From NCBI GenBank assembly GCA_016929415.1, contig JAFGIW010000226.1:51135-115134 (forward strand): 64,000 nt of DNA, in the 5' to 3' direction. Origin of the DNA: Chitinispirillaceae bacterium. GTDB taxonomy: Bacteria > Fibrobacterota > Chitinivibrionia > Chitinivibrionales > Chitinispirillaceae. The notes under the pieces are model-generated. The model was not told where the DNA came from, did no database searches, and worked only from the letters and a program-made list of their open reading frames with translations. This document shows, piece by piece, positions 53,433-63,869 of the stretch (position 1 is its first letter; every line of letters starts with the position of its first letter). The position numbers were made by a program, and so were the translations under genes.

Positions 53433-54494
53433 ATGGTAAAATTGCAGGCATTTTTGATTCAAGCGTTTCTTATTACAGGAGCGATGCTGGTTTTCTGCAA
53501 TCGGACTCCGGCATATAAGCCCGGTGCCGCCCACCGGGCGGATACCATGCATGTCAAGGTCGGGCCGGTGCTGCGCGACACGATTGCGCTTCCGCTTTTC
53601 TTTCCCGGCAAACTTGCCGCCGCAGCTGAATTGAAACTGGGGTTCAAGACCGGCGGCATCATACGGGAAATCGATGCCGTTGAGGGGACGAACGTCGCCG
53701 CGGGAACGCGCATCGCGCTTCTTGACACGATCGAATTTACGGCCAGGCGCGACAAAGCGCAGACCGCCCTCGAAAAAGCTTCTCGCGACCTCGCGCGCGC
53801 CGAGCGGCTTTACAGCGACAGCGTCGCCACCCTCGAACAGCTCCAGAACGCCCGGTCCGCCCGGCGCGCCGCCCGGGCGGACCTCGACATCGCCTCATTC
53901 AACATCTCACAGGCGATCCTTGTTGCGCCCGTCAGGGGAAAAATTCTCAAACGGCTGGCCGAAAAGAGCGAGGTCGCCGGATCGGGAATGCCGGTGGTCA
54001 TTTTCGCCTCAACCGACGGCAATTGGATCATCAAAGCTTCAATACCCGACCGTGATCTTCCGCTCATCGCGATCGGCGACCGTGCGACTGCGGCTTTTGA
54101 TGCCATCCCACAAAAGGAATTCTCCGCAACGCTCGTTCGTATCGCCGGCGCCGCGCATCCGGTAACCGGAACCTTTGAAATCGACCTCGCCCTCGAATCA
54201 CGACATCGCACGTTCAGGCCCGGGCTTATTGCGGCCGTCCGGCTCTATCCGCAACAGCAGCGTAAAATGGCCTTTATTCCCGCCTCGTCGCTTGTCGATG
54301 CCAATGGCGAATGCGGCAGGGTCTTCGCCCTTGCTGCCAACGATTCCATTGCCGCGGTAACCGTTACCATCGCGCGGCTTTTCGGCAACCTGCTGGCGAT
54401 TTCCGGCGGTCTTGACGGAATCGATTCCGTCGTAACTTCAGGGGCGGCGTATATCGATCTTGATACCCGCAACGTTAAGATTGACCGGAACTAG
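53433..54494 (+). CDS. RND efflux membrane fusion protein
   Basis: A 353-residue HlyD/AcrA-type adaptor: signal-like N-terminus (LIQAFLITGAMLVF), then lipoyl/hairpin elements (GFKTGGIIREIDAVEGTNVAAGTRIALLDTIE; RDKAQTALEKASRDLARAERLYSDSVATLEQLQNA), the second lipoyl half (ILVAPVRGKILKRLAEKSEVAGSGMPV) and the C-terminal barrel. It links the inner-membrane pump to an outer-membrane channel, which is not encoded nearby. The start at 53433 follows AGAGGGG; a longer frame upstream lacks a ribosome site. Confidence 0.9.
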   Translation: MVKLQAFLIQAFLITGAMLVFCNRTPAYKPGAAHRADTMHVKVGPVLRDTIALPLFFPGKLAAAAELKLGFKTGGIIREIDAVEGTNVAAGTRIALLDTIEFTARRDKAQTALEKASRDLARAERLYSDSVATLEQLQNARSARRAARADLDIASFNISQAILVAPVRGKILKRLAEKSEVAGSGMPVVIFASTDGNWIIKASIPDRDLPLIAIGDRATAAFDAIPQKEFSATLVRIAGAAHPVTGTFEIDLALESRHRTFRPGLIAAVRLYPQQQRKMAFIPASSLVDANGECGRVFALAANDSIAAVTVTIARLFGNLLAISGGLDGIDSVVTSGAAYIDLDTRNVKIDRN

Positions 54495-54505
54495 GAGCGA
54501 TTGCC

Positions 54506-57500
54506 ATGCACTTCATGCGACCGGTTCTCAACAACCGCCATTTCATCCTGATCGTCACGATGCTTCTGATCTGCTGGGGGGTGTTTTCATTTTTCACCAT
54601 TCCCCGCTCCGAAGATCCGCAGATCGAATTCACCGGTTCGTCGATTTTCGTCCTGCTGCCGGGCGCCGGCCCCGGGGAGATCGAGAAACTGGTCGTCGAC
54701 CCGATCGAAGAGGCGCTCAACAAACTCGGCGACATCAACCGCCTCTCCTCCTCCTCGTCGGAAAACGTCGCCCTTATCAATATCGAATTTACCGTCAATA
54801 CCGATCCGAACGATAAATATCAGGAAGTCACGTCGGCCATCGATAATATCAGGGCCACCCTGCCGGAAGATATTGCCCGCCTCGATATAACCAGATACAG
54901 CTCGAGCGATGTCGCCATCCTCCAGTATGCGCTCATCGCCGATCAACTTTCCTACCGTGAACTTGTCGCAATGGCCGAACGGCTCCGGAAAAGGCTCCGG
55001 CGCATCGCCGGCGTCGAACAGGTGAAGATCCATGCCTACCCGGAGCAGCAGGTGAATGTTGAAATCGCGCCGGAAAAACTCGAAACCGCCGCCATCCCGC
55101 TTGACCGTGTTTCTGATATCCTGCGCGGGGCCAACATGGCAATACCCGGAGGATCGATTGTCGCCGCCGACCGCCGCTTCAGTGTACGCGTCAATAGCGA
55201 ATTCCGCACGGTCGACGATATCGGCAACACGATTGTCGGCGCTTACGGCGCACAGAGCATACGCCTGTCGGACATCGCCGCCATCACCCTCGCCGATGCA
55301 GACACGCTCTACCGGGCGCGCTTCAACGGAAAAAGGGCCATCTTCCTCACCCTCTCGCAGAAAAAGGGCACCAATATTATTCCATTGACACGGGAGATTA
55401 AGAAGGAGGTCGCCGCCTTCCGTTCGTCCGAGTCGCTGCCGATGGACATTGAACTCGTCTTCGACCAGTCGCAGAGCGTCGACCGGCGGCTCAACGGTTT
55501 TTTTGTCAACCTTTTACAGGGCATGGGACTGGTCAGCCTCGTCATGCTGCTCAGCCTCGGCTTCCGCGCCGCAACGATCATTGCCGTCGTCATCCCCATG
55601 TCGATCCTCACCGCAATCGGACTGCTCGACGGCTGCGGTTTCGGTCTCGACCAGATTTCGATCGTCGCGCTGGCGATCTCACTCGGCATGCTGGTCGACA
55701 ACGCGATCGTTGTCATTGAACTGGTATCGCGTAAAAAACGCGAGGGACGAAGCGGCGATGAGGCGGCGACGCAGGCGATCGCGGAGATCGGCTGGGCGAT
55801 CGTCAATTCAACGGCCACCACGGTCATCGCCTTCCTGCCGCTCGCCTTCCTCCATTCGCACGTCGGTGAGTTTATACGCGGATTGCCGCTTACCGTCATT
55901 TTCGCACTGAGCGCTTCGCTGCTCTTCGCGCTCACGGTAACGCCGCTCATGGCGGCACAATTCATGCCGGGTGCCTTGAAATCAACCGGAAAACGTAGAG
56001 GCGATTTTCTCTACCGTTTTTCGCAGAACCGTTACCGCCGCATCCTCGAACGCATCCTCAAACGTCCGAAAACCGTTCTGGCGATCGCAGTGCTTTTTTT
56101 CGGCGGCACCCTGTCGCTTATACCTTATGTCAAGGTAAGCCTCTTTCCGAGCGCCGAAAAACCGCAGGTGTTCATCTCGATCGAAACGCCCGAGGGAAGC
56201 GCCCTTTCACGGGTCGACAGTGCGGCGCGTGCGGTGGAAAAAATAGTGGCGGCGCAGCCCGGCGTCGTTAACTACGCCACCAACCTCGGCAAAGGAAATC
56301 CGCGGATTTACTACAACATGTTCTCGCTTTGGGAATCGGCGAATATCGGACAGCTTCTCGTGACGTTTGAAAACGGCCGCGAAGCGTCTATCGCGCGGGC
56401 TGTTGCAGCGCTGCGCAAGGCGTGCGCTTCAATCCCCGCGGCGAAGATCCATGTCCAGGAGCTGCAGCAGGGGATGCCGGTTGCGGCGCCGGTTGCACTG
56501 CGGGTTTTCGGCGATGATCTCGACAGCATCACGGCTTACGCCGCCGCCGTCGAAGCGGTTGTTTCATCAGTCCCCGGCACCGTCAATGTCCGCAACCCGA
56601 GCAGGGAGGGCAGAACCGATCTGCGGGTGACTATCGATCGCGACAAGGCCGCAGTCGCCGGCATCGCTCCGGCGCAGGTGGCCCTGGCCCTCCGTACCGC
56701 AGTGCTCGGCCGGAGCGCAACCACCCTGCGCGAGGAGAACGGAGACCAGTATCCCGTCATCCTGCACTCCGGAAAAGCAAGCGCTCCCTTCATGGAGGAA
56801 ATCGAACGGGTGAGCGTTCCGTCGATCACCGGGGATCAGGTGCCGCTGCGGCAGATCGCGACCTTCTCCTTTGAACAGGGCCCTTCAGTCATCAACCATT
56901 ACCATCTCGAACGGTCGAACACCGTGCTCGCCGATGTCCAGAGCGGCTTCAATACCGCCAAGATCACGGCCCGTATCCGCGAACAACTGCGCACGCAACC
57001 TCCTCCACGGGGAGTCCGGTGGAAAGTGGCCGGCGAGGAGGAGAGCCGCGAGGAGTCGTTCGGCGGCATCACCAAGGCGCTGCTGATCGCCTTGATCGGC
57101 ATCTTCGCCGTGCTGGTGCTGCAATTCCGCAATTTCAGCCAGCCGTTTATCGTATTTACCGCGATACCGTTCGCCGTCTCCGGCTCCGTTATCGCGCTGC
57201 TCGTCACGGGGTACAGCTTCTCCTTCACCGCGTTTATCGGCTTTACAAGCCTCATGGGTATCGTGGTCAACAACTCGATTATACTTATCGATTGCGCCAA
57301 TCAGCTCCGGGCATCCGGCATGTCACTCTTCGATACGGCGGTCAATGCCTGCACGCAGCGGTTTACACCGATCATCCTCACCACAATAACCACTCTTTCC
57401 GGCCTCTTTCCCCTTGTGCTCTCGGGCAGCTCACTCTGGGCGCCCCTTTCGTGGGTGATTACGGGAGGACTGGTGGTATCGATGGTCTTGACGTTGTTCG

Positions 57501-57556
57501 TGGTACCGGCGCTGTATCTGATTTATACGGGGGAGGGGAAGAAGTCTGAAGGGTGA
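54506..57556 (+). CDS. RND efflux pump, inner-membrane transporter
   Basis: A 1016-residue AcrB/MexB-type pump with twelve membrane helices and two large periplasmic loops. Visible landmarks: SEDPQIEF at the N-terminus, AISLGMLVDNAIVVIEL (helix 4, with the relay Asp), and at the end TSLMGIVVNNSIILID and FTPIILTTITTLSGLFPL. It uses the proton gradient to export drugs or other compounds. Start 54506 with TAGGAGCG eight bases upstream; it lies 11 bp after the adaptor. Confidence 0.95.
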   Translation: MHFMRPVLNNRHFILIVTMLLICWGVFSFFTIPRSEDPQIEFTGSSIFVLLPGAGPGEIEKLVVDPIEEALNKLGDINRLSSSSSENVALINIEFTVNTDPNDKYQEVTSAIDNIRATLPEDIARLDITRYSSSDVAILQYALIADQLSYRELVAMAERLRKRLRRIAGVEQVKIHAYPEQQVNVEIAPEKLETAAIPLDRVSDILRGANMAIPGGSIVAADRRFSVRVNSEFRTVDDIGNTIVGAYGAQSIRLSDIAAITLADADTLYRARFNGKRAIFLTLSQKKGTNIIPLTREIKKEVAAFRSSESLPMDIELVFDQSQSVDRRLNGFFVNLLQGMGLVSLVMLLSLGFRAATIIAVVIPMSILTAIGLLDGCGFGLDQISIVALAISLGMLVDNAIVVIELVSRKKREGRSGDEAATQAIAEIGWAIVNSTATTVIAFLPLAFLHSHVGEFIRGLPLTVIFALSASLLFALTVTPLMAAQFMPGALKSTGKRRGDFLYRFSQNRYRRILERILKRPKTVLAIAVLFFGGTLSLIPYVKVSLFPSAEKPQVFISIETPEGSALSRVDSAARAVEKIVAAQPGVVNYATNLGKGNPRIYYNMFSLWESANIGQLLVTFENGREASIARAVAALRKACASIPAAKIHVQELQQGMPVAAPVALRVFGDDLDSITAYAAAVEAVVSSVPGTVNVRNPSREGRTDLRVTIDRDKAAVAGIAPAQVALALRTAVLGRSATTLREENGDQYPVILHSGKASAPFMEEIERVSVPSITGDQVPLRQIATFSFEQGPSVINHYHLERSNTVLADVQSGFNTAKITARIREQLRTQPPPRGVRWKVAGEEESREESFGGITKALLIALIGIFAVLVLQFRNFSQPFIVFTAIPFAVSGSVIALLVTGYSFSFTAFIGFTSLMGIVVNNSIILIDCANQLRASGMSLFDTAVNACTQRFTPIILTTITTLSGLFPLVLSGSSLWAPLSWVITGGLVVSMVLTLFVVPALYLIYTGEGKKSEG

Positions 57557-57656
57557 AAAGTGAAAGGTGAGATCGGGGGCGGTAGAGATATAACAAGGAT
57601 ACCGGGGGTAAGTGTCATCACTGCATCGCGTCGCACTCATCACCCCCTGCGAGGCT

Positions 57657-58430
57657 TCATGGCGCCGTCACGTCCCTGCTGATCAGCCGGGCGCCGAAAA
57701 GTATCGTAAGCGCGGCCGCGGCGATACAGCTCCCGGCGTAAACGGCCTGCAGCATTATTCCTTTCGCTATGCCGTCCACCAGCACGACACCGATGCCGAG
57801 GCTCAGGAGGCCGATGAAGAAGGAGGTGTACTGCATCGAGGTTCGTATGTCGCGGGCAAGCGCCGAAATGACGGTTCCGAGGGCGCCGACGAAGAGCGCG
57901 GATGCCGGCGCTCCCACGAGGAATGCAAGCCACCACGCCGGAGATGCCCCGAATTTGCGGGCAAAAGGGGCGAGCGACTCGAGGCGCCCCAGCAGCAGAC
58001 TGCTTGTCCCCACGAAGAATATATGGAATACGAGCGGGATGGTCATTGCACCGGCGAGCTTTCCCGCGAGGAGCTGACGCCGGGTGATCGGAGCCAGCAT
58101 GAGAAAGGGCATGGTCCCGCACTCCCGGTCGTGAAGTACCGAGGTTCCCGACATGATCGCAACGTACAGCGGCAGGTTCGTGAAGTTCAGGGATCCGAAG
58201 GTCGAGGTCGCGACCTTCAGGAATGCGTCGAGCCCGACACCGAGGCCCGACAACTGCTGCCTGAGGGCCGCGAGAGCGTCGGGCCGACTCGATACTCTGT
58301 CAAAGATCAGGAAGAGAGCGCCGAAAATGCCTATCCAGAGCGCGTAATTGGCGGCAAGGATGAAGATCATCCATGGCTGCCTGCAGTGCTCCAGAACCTC
58401 CGTTCGTGCGATGCGGATAAAACGTTTCAT
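57657..58430 (-). CDS. ABC-2-type transporter permease
   Basis: A 257-residue permease with six hydrophobic segments and an N-terminus typical of ABC-2 exporters (MKRFIRIARTEVLEHCRQPWMIFILAANYALW). A periplasmic part with DRECGTMPFLMLAPITRRQLLAGKLAG follows, which is the family-typical coupling region. ATG at 58430 overlaps the ATPase stop by 4 bp. Substrate unknown. Confidence 0.75.
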   Translation of the reverse strand: MKRFIRIARTEVLEHCRQPWMIFILAANYALWIGIFGALFLIFDRVSSRPDALAALRQQLSGLGVGLDAFLKVATSTFGSLNFTNLPLYVAIMSGTSVLHDRECGTMPFLMLAPITRRQLLAGKLAGAMTIPLVFHIFFVGTSSLLLGRLESLAPFARKFGASPAWWLAFLVGAPASALFVGALGTVISALARDIRTSMQYTSFFIGLLSLGIGVVLVDGIAKGIMLQAVYAGSCIAAAALTILFGARLISRDVTAP

Positions 58431-59179
58431 CGTCTGCCGACCGTTTCCTGCCAGGCTGTAAAGAGAGGTCCCGTGAGGGGCGCTTTCCGGCTGCTGAATT
58501 TGAGCTCCCGTCTGATCGTGCCGTCGAGGATCAAGACCCGGTCGCATACCGCTTCGGCGGCTGACAGATCGTGCGTCACCACCACGCACGCCAGCCCCTC
58601 GTCGGCTCTCCGTCGGACTTCGGTATAGAGAACCCTCGAGGCGAGGGGGTCGAGATTCGCCGTTGGTTCGTCAAAGAGAAGCAACTTCGGCGAAAGGAGC
58701 AGCGCGCGAATCAGGGAAAGCTTCTGCTGCATTCCGGTTGACATCCTGCCGACCCGCTCGTCGAATCCCGCGGTCAGTTCAAGCGCCCGGGCCAAGGGTT
58801 CAGCTTTCCCGTCGACCTCGTGGGGCGAAAGCCCGAACAGACCGCCAAAGTGCCGGAGGTTCTCCCTCCCGGTTAACAGAGGATAGAGCCCCGGACGCGC
58901 CGTCACCATACCGATGAGGCCCGCCGCGGTGAGCGACAACGCATAGGCCTCGATTCCGCAAACCAGTACCTTTCCGCCGGTCGGACGAAGCAGTCCCGCC
59001 ATGAGGAGCAGAAGCGTACTCTTGCCGCCGCCGTTCGGGCCGACGACACCCACCATTTCTCCTCCGGACACCGTGAGATTCAATCCCGAGAGGACGGAAC
59101 GGTTTCCGAACGACCGCCCTGCATCCTTCATTACGACAACAGGGCCGACGCCTTCGCTTATCTTCTTGGCGGTAGTCAT
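58427..59179 (-). CDS. ABC transporter ATPase
   Basis: A 250-residue ATPase: Walker A GPNGGGKSTLLLLM, signature MSTGMQQKLSLIRALL, Walker B KLLLFDEPTANLD, H-loop VVVTHDLSAAE. It forms an exporter with the permease gene that overlaps its 3' end by 4 bp. No clear substrate clue. Confidence 0.9.
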   Translation of the reverse strand: MTTAKKISEGVGPVVVMKDAGRSFGNRSVLSGLNLTVSGGEMVGVVGPNGGGKSTLLLLMAGLLRPTGGKVLVCGIEAYALSLTAAGLIGMVTARPGLYPLLTGRENLRHFGGLFGLSPHEVDGKAEPLARALELTAGFDERVGRMSTGMQQKLSLIRALLLSPKLLLFDEPTANLDPLASRVLYTEVRRRADEGLACVVVTHDLSAAEAVCDRVLILDGTIRRELKFSSRKAPLTGPLFTAWQETVGRR

Positions 59180-59505
59180 GGTTCGTCGGATGTGCGGCGT
59201 GCCTGACGACTTGTCATGGCAGGCGCCGTGGGGTTGAGGGCAACCGAGTTTTTATATGCATGGCGGGCAACGGGATTCATTTTTGACTCAGAATGAAAAT
59301 AGGTGTCCTGATGGGCGAAATGCAAGAACCGGAGGCAACCGTCACACCGGTACGTTTAGAGTTTTTCAGCTGCCGTACAATGACGTTAATCGCTTCGATG
59401 CCGATTCCCCTTCTTCGCGAAACGCTTCCTGCCTGCCAGAGCCATCAGGCGGAGGCGGGCGAAGGGCTAGCTGACCCCGATCCCGATTCCGATCTGCATC
59501 CTCCC
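59180..59505. other. Intergenic stretch upstream of the ABC exporter
   Basis: No gene is supported. The plus-strand frame that starts at 59293 is antisense to the surface protein gene. A promoter for the ABC genes should lie between 59180 and about 59300, but no clear -35/-10 pair was found. Confidence 0.45.
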
Positions 59506-62500
59506 CTACAGAAACGCCTGAACCTCGACCGACATCGCGTGCTGGTCGGGTTGGGCGCTTTCGTCGTCGCCGCGGCTGAAGATTTCCCCGCGGTACGACA
59601 CGTTAAGCAGAAAATATTTCCCGATCTTCACGTTGCCGTTCACGTTGATAAGGTGGGAAATACCCGAGGCAAACCCGCCGGCGATACGGTAATCATGTTC
59701 GGGGGGCATGTTGACCAGGGAGAATGTGTACTCCGCCTCCACCCTGCCCCGTTCGCCGATACGCCATGCCGCTCCCGGGGTGATCTGGATATAGGTGGTG
59801 CTATCTAAGGGTTTTGAAAGCTTCCGCTCGTTCACGCTGTCCTGCCGCGCCCACCCCAGCCGCTCCCTGAGTGAGATGTCGAACAAACGGCCGATATGGC
59901 GCGTCTGCGAGAACCGCACACTGATATCCCTCAGGTAAAAATCGGCCGCGGCATTGGTCCGCGACGTGTCGTCGTGAAAGAGCGTGAAATAACGCGCCTC
60001 ATTTTCCAATGTCAATTTTTTCCGGTCATGTCCGATTGCAAGGGTTGACGTCAATCCCGGCTCACGGTACGACCTGATACGCCGGTAAGCGGGAGTAATC
60101 GTCAGTCTCCCGTTCAAGGCGCGACTGAACGAAGGGTCCCAGTCGATCTCCTGACGGTATGAGAGGTCGCAGTAGTGAATCCTGCCGGGCGGTATCACCT
60201 CCTTCGAGAGATTGCGCAGCGAGAGGTACCCGGGAAACCACGAGGAGGGCTGTACCACTTCAGCATCGATATGCTCTTCAAGGGAGAGCATCCCTTCCCA
60301 TGAGAGATCGGCAAGAATGCCCGCAACCTTCTTTTCAGGCCGCCGCAGCGACCAGTTGACCGAAAGATTCGTCTTGCGCATGCGCAGGCTGTTGGTGGAA
60401 TCGAAGACATCGCGTTGTTCGATTATATAATCGCCTCCGCCATTGATGGCCTCGACATATTCATTTAATGTCGTATCGAACCGGTGGGTTCCTTTATTAC
60501 TCGCTCCCACATACCTGGGAACCTGAATGAACCGCGTCGCCCGTTCGGCCGTTGTGCGGTAGTGCTGATTGGATGAGAAGGCGTCCCACGAAGAACCCGT
60601 TTCGCTTTTCACGTCGATGAGCAGTGTCGTTGCGGTCCTTCGTCCTGCCGGGCCGCTCGAGCGGCGCTTCTGCCAGGTGCTTATCCCGTTGACCTTCCAC
60701 CACGGTAATGGTTGACAATCAAGAGCCTGTTGCCAGAGGAATGCGATCCCTGTGTCCGGTGCGGCAAGCAGGCCTTTATTTCCCTGACGGAACTCCGTAT
60801 AGATGAATTCCTGCGCTAAATGCAGCGGTAGAAACTCATACCGTAGAGCGCCTTCGAGAAGTCCGGCGCCGTGACCGCCGGCATCGGTCCGCCATTCGTC
60901 ACGGCAGGAGATCTTTCCGGTATGTTTTCTGAAGAGCAGTGTCGCGGCGCCCTCCTGACGGTGTCCGTTCCCCTGCCCCTTTTCCTCGAAATGGCGGAAA
61001 TATGTCCCATTATAATCGAGATGCAGCCACGAAAGCGGATAAAAGCGGGTAGTGTTGCCGAACTTGTCGGTGACGGGCCGTGAGCCGTTGCGCTGCTGCC
61101 CGTACGACAACTCCGTGCTCAACCCCTCAAGCGGCGTTGCCCCGGCCGACGATTCCCAGAGCTGCCGCTCGGTGCGATCTTCATCGAGCGAATAGTCGTT
61201 CCAGGAGGATTTGCGGTCGAACGCCGAGAGGGCTTCACGGTCGAACCGCTTCGACCAGTACTTCCAGTTGCCGCCGAGCCAGAACGAACGGGCATCGTAC
61301 CGTTTGTTCCCGACCAGGACAGCCGCATTCGCGGCCGAAGCAAGGTTGTCGTTGTCGTCGCGCGAGGAAAAGAGGTTTTTGTCGCGTTCCTGTCCGGCGA
61401 CATCGACCGTTGCCTTAACAAGAGGCAGTTTCAGGTCGGTCCGCAGCTCTCCCGAACTCAACCGCTGGGGTGCTCTGAGCGGCGCAAGCGGCATATAGCG
61501 GCCCTTTCCCCGTCCGGCGTATTGATAAATTCTGTCGAGCGGATATTCCATGTCCGGCAGCTGGATGTAATCGCCGCTGTCAATACCCAGCTCGGCGATA
61601 TCATGAAACCATACGTTGTAAAAGGTATCGGCGTTGGAAATACGATTCTGATATCGCCGGTGGATGAATACGCCGCTCGAATCTCTGATGTACAGCGGAC
61701 GCTCCTTATCATATTTCGGAACGTCGAACGGATTCACCCATTGCGCAGTCGAAGCGAGCGGGGTTTTATTTCCGGCGGTTCGTAATGAATCGAGAGCGGT
61801 GTCGGAGAGCACCAGCTCGATCGGGTTGTTTTTATTGTCGATTTCAGACCAGAAAACTCCCTGCACCGACAGTGCCGAGTCGCCTATGGTCGTTGCGGCG
61901 GAACCTCCGGTAAAAATCCGTTGATAATCGAACAATTTGTACTCATATTCGACTCGAATCAGATCTTCCGGTCTTACCGGCAGGCGCGGCGTAAACGTCA
62001 GGGTCCCCGCATCGTAATCGACGATATAGGCGTTCTCCTCCCCCTCCTCATAGTGCCTGCCGTTGACGGTTACCTTGATGGTCCCGCCGATGGGGGTGAT
62101 AAACCCCGACTCCCCTTTCCCTGTTAAAGTATACGGTCCCTGCCCGCCCTCGCCCCGCCAGGTCTGAACAGTGAAGTTTCCGCCGGCGAGCGCCCCGAAT
62201 GCCCTTAACGTACCGAGTTTCGGTGACACCGAAGCGGTGATTCCCTTGATTTTCTTCCGTCCCTCCAGAATGCCCGCAAAGGGCCATTCCACATACTGAT
62301 CGCCGGCAACCACGCCGAAACGTGGGTCGGTAAGCGCTATATAAATCATATCGAATTCGCTTATCTCCCGGGTGGTCCCTTCAAGGGATGTTCCCTGATC
62401 GTTGAGATGCGCGCTTATCTCCGTTCCGGGTCTGATCTCTCCGCCGATACGCACATCGAGCCCCTGCTCGAGATTGACCTGGCCGAAACTGCCGATCGAA

Positions 62501-62916
62501 ACGCCGATGGTTTTATACCCGGAGACCATCAGGTTCTCACGTTGTAAAGAGGGGGGCGGCCTGCCGGGCGAAACCTTCCCCCCGGCCATGGTGTCCGCCG
62601 GATTTCCGTAACGCTTCTCATAGAACGAATAGACCTTCTCCAGGCCGTAATAATCTGTTTCGAACCTGACGCGAAGCGCCACACCGCTGTCGATCGGATC
62701 GGAAAAAAGCAGGCCGTTGACTGAACTGATATACATATAACGAGTAACAGAGCCGGAATCTGAACGGGTCACCATGATGGTCGCCGTATCGATGAAGAAC
62801 CGTCCGAGCCGGTACGGTCCGGGAGAGCCGTCGGCAATAAGGACCGTATCGACCATGCTGCTCCAGCCAAATATCGGAAACAGCAGAAGAAAAAGCCATA
62901 TCTTACGGATAGACAA
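59506..62916 (-). CDS. Large surface/outer-membrane protein of unknown function
   Basis: An 1136-residue protein with a signal peptide (KIWLFLLLFPIFGWSS). The N-terminal ~350 residues are beta-rich (VNLEQGLDVRIGGEIRPGTEISAHLNDQG; YIVDYDAGTLTFTPRLPVRPEDLIRVEYEY), and the rest consists of many amphipathic strands rich in Tyr, Trp and Arg, as in an outer-membrane barrel. The last residues (MSVEVQAFL) fit a C-terminal barrel strand. The N-terminal pattern loosely recalls large secretion- or gliding-associated barrels, without a firm match. Flanked by a repeat-rich region. Confidence 0.65.
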   Translation of the reverse strand: MSIRKIWLFLLLFPIFGWSSMVDTVLIADGSPGPYRLGRFFIDTATIMVTRSDSGSVTRYMYISSVNGLLFSDPIDSGVALRVRFETDYYGLEKVYSFYEKRYGNPADTMAGGKVSPGRPPPSLQRENLMVSGYKTIGVSIGSFGQVNLEQGLDVRIGGEIRPGTEISAHLNDQGTSLEGTTREISEFDMIYIALTDPRFGVVAGDQYVEWPFAGILEGRKKIKGITASVSPKLGTLRAFGALAGGNFTVQTWRGEGGQGPYTLTGKGESGFITPIGGTIKVTVNGRHYEEGEENAYIVDYDAGTLTFTPRLPVRPEDLIRVEYEYKLFDYQRIFTGGSAATTIGDSALSVQGVFWSEIDNKNNPIELVLSDTALDSLRTAGNKTPLASTAQWVNPFDVPKYDKERPLYIRDSSGVFIHRRYQNRISNADTFYNVWFHDIAELGIDSGDYIQLPDMEYPLDRIYQYAGRGKGRYMPLAPLRAPQRLSSGELRTDLKLPLVKATVDVAGQERDKNLFSSRDDNDNLASAANAAVLVGNKRYDARSFWLGGNWKYWSKRFDREALSAFDRKSSWNDYSLDEDRTERQLWESSAGATPLEGLSTELSYGQQRNGSRPVTDKFGNTTRFYPLSWLHLDYNGTYFRHFEEKGQGNGHRQEGAATLLFRKHTGKISCRDEWRTDAGGHGAGLLEGALRYEFLPLHLAQEFIYTEFRQGNKGLLAAPDTGIAFLWQQALDCQPLPWWKVNGISTWQKRRSSGPAGRRTATTLLIDVKSETGSSWDAFSSNQHYRTTAERATRFIQVPRYVGASNKGTHRFDTTLNEYVEAINGGGDYIIEQRDVFDSTNSLRMRKTNLSVNWSLRRPEKKVAGILADLSWEGMLSLEEHIDAEVVQPSSWFPGYLSLRNLSKEVIPPGRIHYCDLSYRQEIDWDPSFSRALNGRLTITPAYRRIRSYREPGLTSTLAIGHDRKKLTLENEARYFTLFHDDTSRTNAAADFYLRDISVRFSQTRHIGRLFDISLRERLGWARQDSVNERKLSKPLDSTTYIQITPGAAWRIGERGRVEAEYTFSLVNMPPEHDYRIAGGFASGISHLINVNGNVKIGKYFLLNVSYRGEIFSRGDDESAQPDQHAMSVEVQAFL

Positions 62917-63009
62917 ACCTTTGTTGAGGATGCGAAGACTATAAACTAGTATTCAGTATACGGTTTGCGGAAGTGGGATGGTATGAAAAGGTGGGAATCG
63001 GGCTCCTTA

Positions 63010-63110
63010 AGGGGTGGCTTCGACTCCGCTCGGCCACCGTAAGGATACCGATCGTTGAGCGTAGCCGAAACGACCCATTATCCCGAGCTTTGTCAAGGAG
63101 TCGAAACGAC
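63010..63110. repeat. Repeated CTTCGACTCCGCTCGG/GTTGAGCGTAGCCGAAACG-type element
   Basis: CTTCGACTCCGCTCGGCC near 63020 is approximately inverted by GTTGAGCGTAGCCGAAACG near 63055, and GGAGTCGAAACGAC follows near 63100. Elements of this kind are dispersed intergenic repeats in many genomes. It lies in front of the small membrane-protein gene. Confidence 0.45.
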
Positions 63111-63161
63111 TGTCTCTCCCCGTCCTTGCCCTTCTTCCCACATTCAACATATTTTCATACC

Positions 63162-63824
63162 ATGAATTCTGAATCTTCCGGCATCACCTCCCCATTCCGG
63201 CATTTTCATGAAAAATATCGAACGCCGGGCGATCTCCGAGGTCTATTCCTGTTCCTGCTTCTCCTGCCCGCCCTCCTTCTTTCCCAGGACGACAGTAAAC
63301 CCTGGGAGCGTCTCGGCCTCTCGCTTACCGAGTGGAAGCTCATTCAGGAAAACAACCTGCCGATGTCGAAGGTCGAGCGGCTGCTCAAAGACGGCATCGG
63401 GATCGGCGAATATTTCAGCAAGCCGTGGGAGCAACTCGGCATGTCCGAATCGAAATGGATCGCGAAACGGCGTAGCGGACTCACCAGTTACGATATCGAA
63501 CTGCAGGTGCGCACGGCCCATCAAGATACGTCAGTGCAATCCACCCCGCCGAACGTCAATACTTTCCGCGAACTCGACCGTTCCCGGGAGAACGGGGAAT
63601 TGTTCGCCTCCTTCTTTCTGCCGGGATACCTTCAATACAGGGAAAAGCACAAGGGGCGCGGCAGCATCATGGTATCGCTTGCCGTCGGTTCGATTGCCGG
63701 GTGCACGGCCTGGAGCGTTGCGCAGAAGCAGTTCATGCCCCTGCCGCTGCTGGTTGTTCTCATTCCCGACATGGTATGGAGTTTCGTTGATCACAAAGTG
63801 TACCGAAAAAAAAACGCGCCGTAA
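63162..63824 (+). CDS. Membrane protein with tandem KPWE repeats
   Basis: A 220-residue protein with a signal-like segment (GLFLFLLLLPALLLSQ). Two near-identical modules of ~36 residues follow: SKPWERLGLSLTEWKLIQEN and SKPWEQLGMSESKWIAKRRS. The C-terminal part has two hydrophobic segments (GSIMVSLAVGSIAGCTAW, FMPLPLLVVLIPDMVWSF). Function unknown. ATG at 63162 is preferred; the longer frame from 62973 runs through a repeat. Confidence 0.55.
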   Translation: MNSESSGITSPFRHFHEKYRTPGDLRGLFLFLLLLPALLLSQDDSKPWERLGLSLTEWKLIQENNLPMSKVERLLKDGIGIGEYFSKPWEQLGMSESKWIAKRRSGLTSYDIELQVRTAHQDTSVQSTPPNVNTFRELDRSRENGELFASFFLPGYLQYREKHKGRGSIMVSLAVGSIAGCTAWSVAQKQFMPLPLLVVLIPDMVWSFVDHKVYRKKNAP

Positions 63825-63869
63825 TCCCATTCGCTTATTTTACTGACAGGAGCACTGAAAAAGACCGCC